Of a DNA stretch of 10,145 nt, positions 1 through 6,579 are shown piece by piece. The notes beneath the pieces are model-generated. The model did no database searches, was not told the DNA's origin, and saw only the letters and a program-made list of their open reading frames with translations. Both the position numbers and the translations under genes were made by a program. This DNA comes from CAYTSA01 sp964440345 (GTDB lineage: Bacteria; Desulfobacterota; Desulfovibrionia; Desulfovibrionales; Desulfovibrionaceae): NCBI GenBank assembly GCA_964440345.1, contig CAYTSA010000120.1, positions 1 to 10,145 of the forward strand. The letters run 5' to 3'. Each line of letters opens with the position of its first letter. The first letter of the stretch is position 1.

Positions 1-114
1 GCCGAGGTCAAGGACAGGCGCAGCGGAGAAAAGGGCGAAGTGCAATTGGATGATTTTGCAGCGTCTTTCGGCGCCTGGCGCGAGTCTGTGCTGGCGGGGT
101 GGAGTCTTGAGTAG
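1..114 (+). CDS. proS: prolyl-tRNA synthetase, C-terminal end (partial)
   Basis: This is the last 37 codons of a gene that begins before the window and ends at TAG 112-114. The peptide starts with EVKDRRSGEKGEVQLDDFA. That looks like the final strands of the class II anticodon-binding domain of long-type bacterial ProS, where a beta hairpin carrying an 'E-x-K-x-R-x-(S/T)-G-E' pattern is followed by an acidic helix. ProS charges tRNA-Pro in the cytoplasm. The next gene, xseA, starts 21 bases after this stop on the same strand, so the two are probably co-transcribed. My recollection is that proS sits before xseA in Desulfovibrio-type genomes, which fits. The fragment is short, so the assignment is a pattern match and not a secure identification. 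Confidence 0.6.
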   Translation, partial: AEVKDRRSGEKGEVQLDDFAASFGAWRESVLAGWSLE

Positions 115-135
115 CAGCGAATCAAAGGCAGCGTA

Positions 136-1491
136 ATGTTAACCATCTACGCCGTCCGGGAGATAACCGCGGCCATCAAGGACGCGCTGGAGGGCGAATT
201 CCCGTTCTTGTGGGTCCGGGGGCAGGTGTCGAACCTGTCCCGGCCCCGTTCCGGCCATGTCTATTTCACGCTCAAGGACGAGGCCGCGGCCTTGTCCGTG
301 GTCTGGTTCCGGTCCAGGCGGTCCCGGCCCTCTGGCGGCGGGGTGGACCCGCTCACGGGCGAAGTGCTCATGGAGCCCCTGGGCGGCCCGGTAGTTGACC
401 CTGCCGAAGCTTTGGCCGACGGTCAGGAGGTCATGGCCGGCGGCCGCATCACCGTGTATCCGCCCCGGGGGCAGTATCAGCTTGCAGCAGAGCTGGTGCA
501 GGACGTTGGTCTGGGCCAGCTGCATTTGGAGTTTGAGGCCTTGAAACAGCGCTACGCGGCCCTGGGCTACTTTGCGCCCGAGCGCAAGCGGCTTTTGCCG
601 GCGCATCCAGCGCGCGTGGCTGTGGTCACGGCGCCTGACTCGGCAGCCATGCGAGATTTTTTGCGTCTTTCTGCAGACTTGGGGTGGGGGGCGCAGATAC
701 GCGTGTATCCTGCGCTGGTGCAGGGCGAAGAGGCCCCAGGGCAGATAGCCGGCCAGCTGGACCGCATAGCCGCCGAAGGCTGGGCCGACGTTGCCGTCTG
801 CATTCGCGGCGGCGGCTCGCTGGAGGACCTGTGGGCCTTCAACACCGAGCCGGTGGTGGAGGCGATTTTTCGCAGCCCTGTGCCGGTGGTGGCGGGCGTG
901 GGCCACGAGGTGGACGTTTCCTTAGCGGACATGGTGGCGGACGTGCGGGCCTCCACCCCCAGCCACGCGGCTCAGCTGCTCTGGCCGGAGCGCCGGGAGC
1001 TGGCGCAGGCTGTGGACGAGTTGGAAACGGCGCTGAAGCGCGCCTGGGGCAGGTATTCTCGCGCTGCAGTCACGGAACTGGCCGGCCTGGAGCGCGAGCT
1101 GGTTTTGCTCTCTCCGCGCAACAGGCTGGAACAGCATCTGGAGCGTTTTGACAGCCTTGCCAGGCGGTTGGCGCGGTCCGGAAACACCCTGCCCCGTGAA
1201 AAATCTACAAATGTAGACATGCTGACGGACCGGCTGCGTCGAGCCGGCCCGGCCTGCGTAGAATCTAAAGAAATAGACACAGAGCGGCTGATGCTGCAGT
1301 TGCAAGGGCTGAATCCGGAAAAACCTCTAGAACTCGGCTATAGCCTGGTCTGGTCGCCTGGCCGCCAGCGCTATGTGCGCAGTGTGGCCGACGCAACGGC
1401 CGGCGACGCATTGCAATTGCACGTTTCCGACGGCGTGGTGGAAGCCGAAGCCACGGGCGTGCAGCCTGGCAAGCCCGCCGGCAAGGGGTAG
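136..1491 (+). CDS. xseA: exodeoxyribonuclease VII large subunit
   Basis: XseA is the catalytic large subunit of exonuclease VII, a cytoplasmic nuclease that degrades single-stranded DNA from either end. It is 451 residues, near the usual length. An N-terminal OB-fold (about 1-125) opens with a Y-A-V-R-E-I helix and carries the WVRGQVSNL and SGHVYFTLKD strands. The catalytic domain (about 155-285) has VAVVTAPDSAAMRD at 161-174, CIRGGGSLEDLWAFN at 222-236 and GVGHEVDVSLADMVADVRASTPS at 254-276, all family hallmarks. Residues 285-395 are helical and probably coiled coil. The tail has GYSLV and a short SDG-VEAEA strand, as in the family's C-terminal segment. The OB-fold contains about 30 extra residues (roughly 60-95, including DPLTGEVLMEP) compared with the E. 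coli-type protein. The ATG is preceded by a weak AAAGG-like ribosome site and lies 21 bases after proS. xseB, the small subunit gene that often follows, is not in the window. Confidence 0.96.
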   Translation: MLTIYAVREITAAIKDALEGEFPFLWVRGQVSNLSRPRSGHVYFTLKDEAAALSVVWFRSRRSRPSGGGVDPLTGEVLMEPLGGPVVDPAEALADGQEVMAGGRITVYPPRGQYQLAAELVQDVGLGQLHLEFEALKQRYAALGYFAPERKRLLPAHPARVAVVTAPDSAAMRDFLRLSADLGWGAQIRVYPALVQGEEAPGQIAGQLDRIAAEGWADVAVCIRGGGSLEDLWAFNTEPVVEAIFRSPVPVVAGVGHEVDVSLADMVADVRASTPSHAAQLLWPERRELAQAVDELETALKRAWGRYSRAAVTELAGLERELVLLSPRNRLEQHLERFDSLARRLARSGNTLPREKSTNVDMLTDRLRRAGPACVESKEIDTERLMLQLQGLNPEKPLELGYSLVWSPGRQRYVRSVADATAGDALQLHVSDGVVEAEATGVQPGKPAGKG

Positions 1492-1496
1492 GTCCC

Positions 1497-2816
1497 TCAC
1501 CCTGCGGCGTTGCGCCATCCCTCGAATGTTTCTCTGGCGCGTTTGGCGTAGAGCCCTTTGCGGTCGCGCTTTTTGGCCCGTTGGTTCAGGCCGGGCATAA
1601 GCCCGTAGTTCACGTTGGAGGGCTGAAAATGTTTGGCCTCTGTCTGCAGATGACCCAGCAAGGCGCCCAGCGCCGTTTCCACAGGCGGCAGGCTCAGACC
1701 CTGGCCCAGATGCAGCCCCAGCCACAAACCGCAGGCTGCTGACTCCACATAGCCCTCCACCCCGGTTATCTGTCCGGCCAGGTAGACCCCGGGCCGGGCG
1801 CGAAGCTCCAGCTGCGGCGTCAGGCTCTTGGGCGCGTTGACAAAAGTGTTGCGGTGCATGGACCCCAACCGCAGGAACTCCGCCCGCTCCAGCCCGGGGA
1901 CCATGCGGAATATGCGTTCCTGTTCCGGGTATTTCAGTTTGGTCTGGCAACCGACCAAGTTCAGCGCGGTCTTGTCTGTGTTTTCCGGCCGCAGCTGCAG
2001 CACGGCGAATGGCCGCTGTCCGGTGCGCGGATCGGTCAGGCCCACGGGCTTGAGCGAGCCGTAGGCCAGGGTCATTTCCCCGCGCTCCGCCAATGTCTCC
2101 ACCGGCATGCAGCCTTCGAAATGCTTTTCCTTTTCAAAGTCCCTGGCTGGAACTTTTTCCCCGGCCAGCAAAGCGGCGTGAAATGCGAAATACTGCTCCC
2201 TGTCAAACGGGCAGTTCAGGTAGTCGGCGTCCGGATCGTCTTTTTCGCCGGCGTAGCGGGAAGCCCAAAAGGCCACGTCCATGTTCACGGAATCAGTGCT
2301 GATGATGGGGGCGATGGCGTCGTAAAAATAAAGGTGATCGCCCCCCACCGCCAGGGAAAGCGACTCGCTGAGCGGTTGGGACGCCAGCGGGCCGGCGGCG
2401 ATGACCACGGCGTCAAACCCGGCCAGGGCAGGGTCGTCCAGGGATGTTATCTCCTGCCGGCGCACGTCTATGTTGGCGTCCTCCTGCATGGCCCGGGTCA
2501 TGAACGCGGCAAACAGCTCCCGGTCCACGGCCAGGGCCTTGCCCGCAGGCACGCGCGTGGCCTCGGCCACGTGTATGACCAGCGAGCCTAGCGCGCGCAT
2601 TTCTTCCTTCAGCACGCCCACGGCCGCTTCCGGATCGTCGGAGCGCAGGGAATTGGAGCAGACAAGCTCTCCCAGATGGGGCGAGCTGTGCGCCGGGGAA
2701 CGTTTATCCGGCTTCATCTCAAACAGGACGGTCCTGATCCCGCAACGAGACAGGGCCGCCGCGCATTCGCAACCGGCTAAACCTGCGCCAACCACGGCGG
2801 CTGTGGATATCGTCAT
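1497..2816 (-). CDS. trmFO: methylenetetrahydrofolate--tRNA-(uracil-5-)-methyltransferase TrmFO
   Basis: TrmFO is a cytoplasmic FAD and folate-dependent enzyme that makes 5-methyluridine at position 54 in the T-loop of tRNA. From the ATG at 2816 the protein is 439 residues, the normal family length. The N-terminal dinucleotide-binding motif GAGLAG is at 10-15. FEMKP and LVCSNSLRSD follow, with Cys53 matching the conserved nucleophile-region cysteine of the Bacillus enzyme. FEGCMPVE (Cys236) holds the second conserved cysteine. LYFYDA, YLNCPF, KPVGL, MHRNTF, AGQITGVEGYVESA and a C-terminal FQPSNVNYGL are also present. A TTG at 2844-2846 with an upstream GGGAG could start the protein 10 residues earlier. 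The ATG is preferred because it overlaps the stop of the small upstream gene (ATGA) and puts the catalytic cysteine at position 53. An AAGGAC lies about 11 bases upstream. The 3' end faces that of xseA with 5 bases between. Confidence 0.95.
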   Translation of the reverse strand: MTISTAAVVGAGLAGCECAAALSRCGIRTVLFEMKPDKRSPAHSSPHLGELVCSNSLRSDDPEAAVGVLKEEMRALGSLVIHVAEATRVPAGKALAVDRELFAAFMTRAMQEDANIDVRRQEITSLDDPALAGFDAVVIAAGPLASQPLSESLSLAVGGDHLYFYDAIAPIISTDSVNMDVAFWASRYAGEKDDPDADYLNCPFDREQYFAFHAALLAGEKVPARDFEKEKHFEGCMPVETLAERGEMTLAYGSLKPVGLTDPRTGQRPFAVLQLRPENTDKTALNLVGCQTKLKYPEQERIFRMVPGLERAEFLRLGSMHRNTFVNAPKSLTPQLELRARPGVYLAGQITGVEGYVESAACGLWLGLHLGQGLSLPPVETALGALLGHLQTEAKHFQPSNVNYGLMPGLNQRAKKRDRKGLYAKRARETFEGWRNAAG

Positions 2817-2971
2817 GTTTTCAGGCTGTCCTTGTGTAGTCTGCAACGTTCTCCCTGCAGGGCGGAGGGGTAGTCCTTACACTCCCTCTCCTTCTTCTGC
2901 AAGTAACCACGCAGCACGAGAAAACCGATCAGGACGGCAAAGATGAGCACAATGGCCAGAAACGTCGTCAT
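2813..2971 (-). CDS. small single-pass membrane protein upstream of trmFO
   Basis: This 52-residue ORF is not recognised as a known family. It has a very good ribosome site: AGGAGG at 2978-2983, six bases from the ATG. Residues 4-20 (FLAIVLIFAVLIGFLVL) form one strongly hydrophobic helix. The short N-terminus lacks charge, and the sequence after the helix is basic (R21, K26, K27, R29), so the positive-inside rule predicts a cytoplasmic tail. The tail has two cysteines (C31 and C43) in a charged context and there is no signal-peptidase site. The TGA stop overlaps the ATG of trmFO by the classic ATGA arrangement, so translation of the two is probably coupled. Together the Shine-Dalgarno, the overlap and the clean membrane helix make it a likely real gene. 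The function is unknown. It resembles in layout the many short membrane anchors found in deltaproteobacteria, but that is only a resemblance. Confidence 0.75.
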   Translation of the reverse strand: MTTFLAIVLIFAVLIGFLVLRGYLQKKERECKDYPSALQGERCRLHKDSLKT

Positions 2972-3027
2972 GGGAAACCTCCTGGCTACAGCTTATTGAG
3001 GGATATACAGCATGTCCCCTTAGTATG

Positions 3028-3056
3028 AACATAAACACGCTCGCGGGGTCGCGCAA
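3028..3056 (-). promoter_or_regulatory. candidate sigma-70 promoter for the small membrane protein-trmFO pair
   Basis: Read on the minus strand, TTGCGC (3051-3056) and TATGTT (3028-3033) are separated by exactly 17 bases. They lie about 57 bases upstream of the ATG at 2971, in the 135-base gap between this pair and the divergent ygiQ-like gene. The -10 matches four of six consensus bases but the -35 only three, so this is a weak call based on spacing and position. Confidence 0.25.
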
Positions 3057-3106
3057 GGCGGCTCTTTCTTCTTGCGGCGGACCTTAGGCGTGGTTATCCT
3101 GGTTCA

Positions 3107-4885
3107 ATGCGCAGTAATTTTGCACACCCTGAATTTTTACCTATGACCCAGGCCGAGATGCAACGGCTGGGCTGGAACGAGCTGGACGTGTTGCTGGTGG
3201 TGGGAGACGCCTACGTGGACCACCCCTCGTTTGGCGCGCCCTTGCTGGGCCGCTGGCTTGTAGCCCACGGCTGGCGCACAGGAATAATCGCCCAGCCGCG
3301 CTGGGATGCGCCGGACGATATGCTGGCCATGGGCCGGCCACGGTTGTTCGCCGGGGTCTCTGCCGGCGCCCTGGATTCCATGCTGGCCCACTACACCGCT
3401 TTTCGCAAAAAACGCAGTGACGACGCCTACACGCCCGGCGGCCAGGCCGGCGCGCGGCCTAACCGGGCGGTCATCGTGTACGCCAACCTGGTCCGCCGGG
3501 CCTTTCCCGGTTTGCCGATCCTGCTGGGCGGGGTGGAGGCCTCGCTGCGCCGCGTTAGCCATTACGACTTCTGGCAGGACAAGCTGCGCCGCTCCGTGCT
3601 GCTGGACGCCAAGGCCGACGTGCTGGCCTACGGCATGGCCGAGCATACCGTACTGGAGACCGCCCGCAGGCTGAGCGCGGGTGAGTCCCTGTGGGGGCTG
3701 CCCGGCACGGTGCAGGCGGGCAAGGCGGACGACATACCGGAAAATGCTGACGTGGCCCGGCTGCCCAGCCACGAGGAGATTGAGCGGGATCCCAAAAAAC
3801 TCATCGAGGCCTCGCTGCTCATGGAGCGGCAGGTGCATTCCGGAACGCAATGGGCCTTGCAGTCCGCTGGCGGCCGGGACCTGGCGCTGGCGCCCCCGGC
3901 CCCGGCCCTGTCCACCGAAGAGCTGGACGCGCTGTACGGGCTGCCATTCGCCCGGGCCGCGCATCCGATCTACGAAGAATCAATTCCGGCGGTCGAGATG
4001 ATTCGCAACTCCGTGACCACGCACCGGGGCTGCGGCGGTGGGTGCAGCTTTTGCTCCCTGGCGCTGCACCAGGGCCGGCGCATCCGCTCCCGGTCCAAAG
4101 ACTCCATTTTGCGCGAGGTGCAGACCCTGGCCAGCCAGCCGCGCTTTACCGGCGCCATCAGCGACGTGGGCGGGCCCAGCGCCAACATGTGGAACGCGCA
4201 GTGCGCCAAGGGCTGGGCCGAGTGCAAGCGCAGCTCCTGTCTGGTCCCTAAAGTATGTAAACACCTGCGGGCCAGCCAGATGGAGCAGGTGCTGCTGCTG
4301 CGCGGCGTGGCCAGGACCCCGGGCGTGCGCCACGTGCGCGTGGCCAGCGGGCTACGCATGGACCTGGCCCTGCAGGACCCCGAGGCTCTGGCCTGCCTGA
4401 CGGCCGAGTTCGTGGGCGGGCAACTGAAGATAGCCCCGGAGCACCTGGCCGACAGCGTGCTCAAGCTGATGCGCAAGCCTTCCTTTGACGTCTTTGAACG
4501 CTTCCTGGCCGCCTTTGACGCCGCCAGCAAGGCGGCCGGCAAGCAACAATACGCCGTGCCATACCTCATGTCCGCGCACCCGGGCTGCACGGACCAGGAC
4601 ATGCACGGCCTGCAGGACTGGCTGCACAAACGCGGCTGGAAACCGCAGCAGGTGCAGTGCTTCATTCCCCTGCCGGGCACGGTGGCCGCGGCCATGTACT
4701 ACGCCGGCGCGGACGAGCAGGGCCGGCCCATCCACGTGGCCCGCACCGACGCTGAGCGGCTGCGCCAGCATGGCGTGCTGGTTCCCACGGGCGAGCGCAA
4801 AGGCGCGGGCAAAACGCGAAAGCCAGAGAGCCATAAACCCTCGCGGCCGCGCGGCAAGCAGAAACGCAAGAGCGCCCGTTCATGA
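3107..4885 (+). CDS. ygiQ: YgiQ family radical SAM protein (UPF0313)
   Basis: This cytoplasmic radical SAM protein belongs to the YgiQ/UPF0313 family, whose reaction is not established. The N-terminal domain has FLPMTQAEMQRLGW, then VVGDAYVDHPSFG, GIIAQP, DDAYTPGG, ILLGGVEASLRRVSHYD and RSVLLDAKADVLAYG, all strongly family-like. The iron-sulfur motif is C309-x3-C313-x2-C316 (RGCGGGCSFCSL), followed by ISDVGGPSANM and QLKIAPEHLADSVLKLM. The start at 3107 keeps the conserved FLPM segment, and no earlier in-frame start exists before a stop at 3032-3034. There is no clear Shine-Dalgarno. At 592 residues it is shorter than the E. coli protein (about 740). An internal insert is absent, and the usual C-terminal segment (an RLHKALLRYHDP-type region) is replaced by a short Lys/Arg-rich tail from about residue 565. 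Its stop overlaps the next gene by 4 bases. Confidence 0.92.
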   Translation: MRSNFAHPEFLPMTQAEMQRLGWNELDVLLVVGDAYVDHPSFGAPLLGRWLVAHGWRTGIIAQPRWDAPDDMLAMGRPRLFAGVSAGALDSMLAHYTAFRKKRSDDAYTPGGQAGARPNRAVIVYANLVRRAFPGLPILLGGVEASLRRVSHYDFWQDKLRRSVLLDAKADVLAYGMAEHTVLETARRLSAGESLWGLPGTVQAGKADDIPENADVARLPSHEEIERDPKKLIEASLLMERQVHSGTQWALQSAGGRDLALAPPAPALSTEELDALYGLPFARAAHPIYEESIPAVEMIRNSVTTHRGCGGGCSFCSLALHQGRRIRSRSKDSILREVQTLASQPRFTGAISDVGGPSANMWNAQCAKGWAECKRSSCLVPKVCKHLRASQMEQVLLLRGVARTPGVRHVRVASGLRMDLALQDPEALACLTAEFVGGQLKIAPEHLADSVLKLMRKPSFDVFERFLAAFDAASKAAGKQQYAVPYLMSAHPGCTDQDMHGLQDWLHKRGWKPQQVQCFIPLPGTVAAAMYYAGADEQGRPIHVARTDAERLRQHGVLVPTGERKGAGKTRKPESHKPSRPRGKQKRKSARS

Positions 4886-5844
4886 CCGAGATCACAGACG
4901 ACTTTACCGCGTATCTGGCCCCGGACGGTTACCCAGAGAATTATGTGGAGCAGCTCCTGGGCGAGCTGCGCCATATACACGGCGTGGACGCCAAGCGCAT
5001 CACTGTGCGCGGCCGGCTGGTCCTGCTGGAGGGACCGCCGCCGGTTGAGCCGCTCGCCTGGGCCGCCAACATCTGGCGCGCCCCGCGCTGGCTGTCCGTA
5101 ACGTCCATCAAGGACGCGGCCAGGCAGCTGAAAGCATTGCAGCGTAACTGGGCGCTGCATTCGGTGGATAATCACCGCCGGGCGGCGCTCATCCAGGAGC
5201 AGCTGCCCCCGGTCAAGGCCCGGCCGTTGGAGTTCGGCCAGCCCGCGCCGGCCGCGCCTTTGGGCTCCTGGACGCTATGGGAGCGGGACCTGGTCCTGGC
5301 CTCGCCGGACTGTTCCAGCCCGTTTCCGCATGGGGAGGCGCAATTCGTGGAAGACAAGGAGAACCCGCCCAGCCGGGCCTACCTGAAGCTGTGGGAGGCC
5401 TTTACCCTGCTGGGCGTCTATCCGCAGCCCGGGGAGCTGTGCCTGGACCTGGGCTCCAGCCCGGGCGGGTGGAGCTGGGCGCTGGCAAAACTGGGCGCAC
5501 GGGTCTTCAGCGTGGACAAGGCGGAGCTGGCGGAAAACGTGGCCCGCATGGCCAACGTGGAGCACTGCACGGGCAGCGGCTTCGGCCTGGACCCGCGCCA
5601 CGCCGGCCCGGTGGACTGGCTGTGCAGCGACATGGCCTGCTACCCCTCGCGGCTGCTGGAGCTGGCGCAGCGCTGGCTGGAGCTGGGCCAGGTGAAAAAC
5701 TTCGTGTGCACGCTCAAATTCCAGGGCGAGACCGACCACGCCACAGCCGCGGCCTTTGCGAATATCCCGGGCTCGCGGCTGCTGCACCTGCACCACAACA
5801 AGCACGAGCTGACGTGGGTGCGGAGGGCGACTTTATTAAAGTAA
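4882..5844 (+). CDS. RlmM-like SAM-dependent 2'-O-ribose methyltransferase
   Basis: This 320-residue protein is predicted to be a cytoplasmic SAM-dependent RNA 2'-O-methyltransferase with an FtsJ/RrmJ-type Rossmann domain. The closest family I can name is RlmM (COG2933), which methylates C2498 of 23S rRNA in E. coli. The SAM-binding loop DLGSSPGGW is at 189-197, and the end of the next strand carries VDKAEL. A K-D-K-E catalytic tetrad can be placed at K169 (PSRAYLKLWEAF), D250 (CSDMA), K279 (CTLKFQG) and E309 (NKHELTWVRR). The positions and flanking words match RlmM more than RlmE. Residues 1-110 would correspond to the RlmM N-terminal substrate-binding region, but similarity there is weak. 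It is about 45 residues shorter than E. coli RlmM. The ATG overlaps the ygiQ-like stop (ATGA), so coupled translation is likely. The exact rRNA target in this organism is an inference. Confidence 0.85.
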   Translation: MTEITDDFTAYLAPDGYPENYVEQLLGELRHIHGVDAKRITVRGRLVLLEGPPPVEPLAWAANIWRAPRWLSVTSIKDAARQLKALQRNWALHSVDNHRRAALIQEQLPPVKARPLEFGQPAPAAPLGSWTLWERDLVLASPDCSSPFPHGEAQFVEDKENPPSRAYLKLWEAFTLLGVYPQPGELCLDLGSSPGGWSWALAKLGARVFSVDKAELAENVARMANVEHCTGSGFGLDPRHAGPVDWLCSDMACYPSRLLELAQRWLELGQVKNFVCTLKFQGETDHATAAAFANIPGSRLLHLHHNKHELTWVRRATLLK

Positions 5845-5890
5845 AGAAATAGCAGTATTATATTAACATGTTCGAAGTCCTATCCGCATC

Positions 5891-5920
5891 TTGAAAAAGA
5901 CATGAAAAAAGAGATAGAAT
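5891..5920 (+). promoter_or_regulatory. sigma-70-like promoter of the antitoxin-like gene
   Basis: TTGAAA (5891-5896) and TAGAAT (5915-5920) are separated by 18 bases, each matching five of six consensus bases. They sit in an A-rich stretch just before the 84-residue ORF. Transcription would begin near 5927, on top of the alternative GTG start at 5926. This favours the ATG at 5947 as the true start. Two overlapping palindromes, AACATGTT (5865-5872) and TTCGAA (5871-5876), lie just upstream and could be an operator, but nothing proves this. Confidence 0.6.
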
Positions 5921-5946
5921 AGAACGTGAATAACAAGAGTGTGCTC

Positions 5947-6201
5947 ATGACAACCCTCATTCTTGAAAACGCTTCTGCTGCAGATGTTACACAAAAGATG
6001 CAGCAGCTTGACCCTGATCAGCGGTATACAGTCATTGTTCGTGCAGAAGGAAGCATCGACAACAAGCAAGCTGCGGAAACTCTACAGCGTGTTTTTAATG
6101 AGCTGCCGCCCGATCCGCAAACGGAAGGCTTGTCTGATGCGGCGATAATGGAGTTGGCCTTAGAGACACAGAAGGAAATACGGGCCGGAATGAATGTGTG
6201 A
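5947..6201 (+). CDS. small acidic protein, possible solitary antitoxin
   Basis: This 84-residue protein was not recognised with confidence. It starts MTTLILENASAADV and continues with a QRYTVIVRAEGS strand. A helical, acidic C-terminus follows, including a GLSDAAIMELALETQKEIRAG segment. This layout, a short beta N-terminus plus an acidic helical tail of the GLSEDEIM-type, is seen in antitoxins that precede PIN-domain toxins, so an antitoxin role is a reasonable guess only. No toxin follows: the bases after the stop belong to the oppositely oriented broken higA-like gene, whose end is 8 bases away. The ATG at 5947 has a partial AAGAG ribosome site 7 bases upstream. A GTG at 5926 would add seven residues but would fall at the predicted transcription start. 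The gene and its leader are visibly more AT-rich than the flanking genes, suggesting acquisition from elsewhere. Confidence 0.7.
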   Translation: MTTLILENASAADVTQKMQQLDPDQRYTVIVRAEGSIDNKQAAETLQRVFNELPPDPQTEGLSDAAIMELALETQKEIRAGMNV

Positions 6202-6209
6202 TTCTTCCC

Positions 6210-6535
6210 TCACGCTCCTTCAACTTGCTGAATACGTTCGATTTTTTTTCTGTCCTTGAGCCAGGCCTTGTGCAGGTCGTAGTTGTCCTGCAGCGTCAGC
6301 CAGAACTGGGGCGTGGTCCCGAAATAGTGTGCGAGCTTCAGCGCCATGAGCGCCGTCACGTTCCGCTTTTGGTTCTGTGGCTATGCAGCTAGCTCCGATG
6401 GTTATATAGTTCGCTTAAGGTTTTAATTTCCACGTCCAGGTCCCTGGCCATAACTGCCTGGGTCAGCCCCAGCGGCTTTGCGAATTCCTCGTGCAGCACC
6501 ACGCCCGGGTGTGTGGAGGGCTTAAAGGCATCCAT
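6210..6535 (-). pseudogene. higA: HigA-type antitoxin (XRE helix-turn-helix), broken by a small insertion
   Basis: The N-terminal reading frame starts at ATG 6535, with GGGGGA eight bases upstream. It encodes MDAFKPSTHPGVVLHEEF then the helix-turn-helix LGLTQAVMARDLDVEIKTLSELYN, and meets TAG at 6389-6391 after 48 codons. The rest of the family continues in another frame: KRNVTALMALKLAHYFGTTP, QFWLTLQDNYDL and a charged tail ending at TGA 6210-6212. Removing 29 bases between two AACCA repeats (minus-strand reading) restores one 98-residue ORF, the normal length for HigA, with the joined segment LYNQKRNVTALM. HigA proteins bind DNA and neutralise the HigB ribosome-dependent mRNase, whose gene normally lies directly upstream. 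Here only 44 bases separate this start from the end of the MFS gene, so higB is absent. The N-terminal fragment could still bind DNA, but a working antitoxin is unlikely. Confidence 0.8.
6370..6403. repeat. 5-base direct repeat flanking a 24-base insertion in the higA remnant
   Basis: TGGTT occurs at 6370-6374 and again at 6399-6403 (AACCA when read along the gene). The 24 bases between them include the palindrome AGCTAGCT at 6387-6394 and the in-frame stop. Loss of one repeat plus the 24 bases (29 in total) restores the HigA reading frame, so this looks like a target duplication with a short remnant, for example a footprint left by an excised element. The source element is not identifiable from what remains. 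Confidence 0.5.
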
Positions 6536-6579
6536 TGTTATGTCCCCCAGTTAAGTTTCTCATGATTTATGTAATGTTA

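Noticed and set aside
139..906. Long minus-strand ORF opposite xseA, and similar long ORFs opposite the ygiQ-like, RlmM-like, MFS and beta subunit genes
   Set aside because: These are GC-rich shadow frames with low-complexity His/Arg/Ala/Gly translations and no family motifs.
2844..2846. TTG start adding 10 residues to TrmFO
   Set aside because: The added residues are not family-like, and the ATG at 2816 overlaps the upstream stop codon and places the conserved cysteine at position 53.
3052..3076. CGCAAG/CTTGCG inverted repeat in the leader of the ygiQ-like gene
   Set aside because: The stem is only 6 bp with a 13-base loop and no T-run, too weak for a terminator or riboswitch call.
5863..6069. 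Minus-strand 68-residue ORF opposite the antitoxin-like gene
   Set aside because: It has no ribosome site and no family match, and lies mostly opposite a better supported gene with its own promoter.
6198..6392. Plus-strand 64-residue ORF with a GTG start overlapping the stop of the antitoxin-like gene, as a toxin would
   Set aside because: Its translation resembles no toxin family, and the same bases encode a clear HigA C-terminus on the minus strand.
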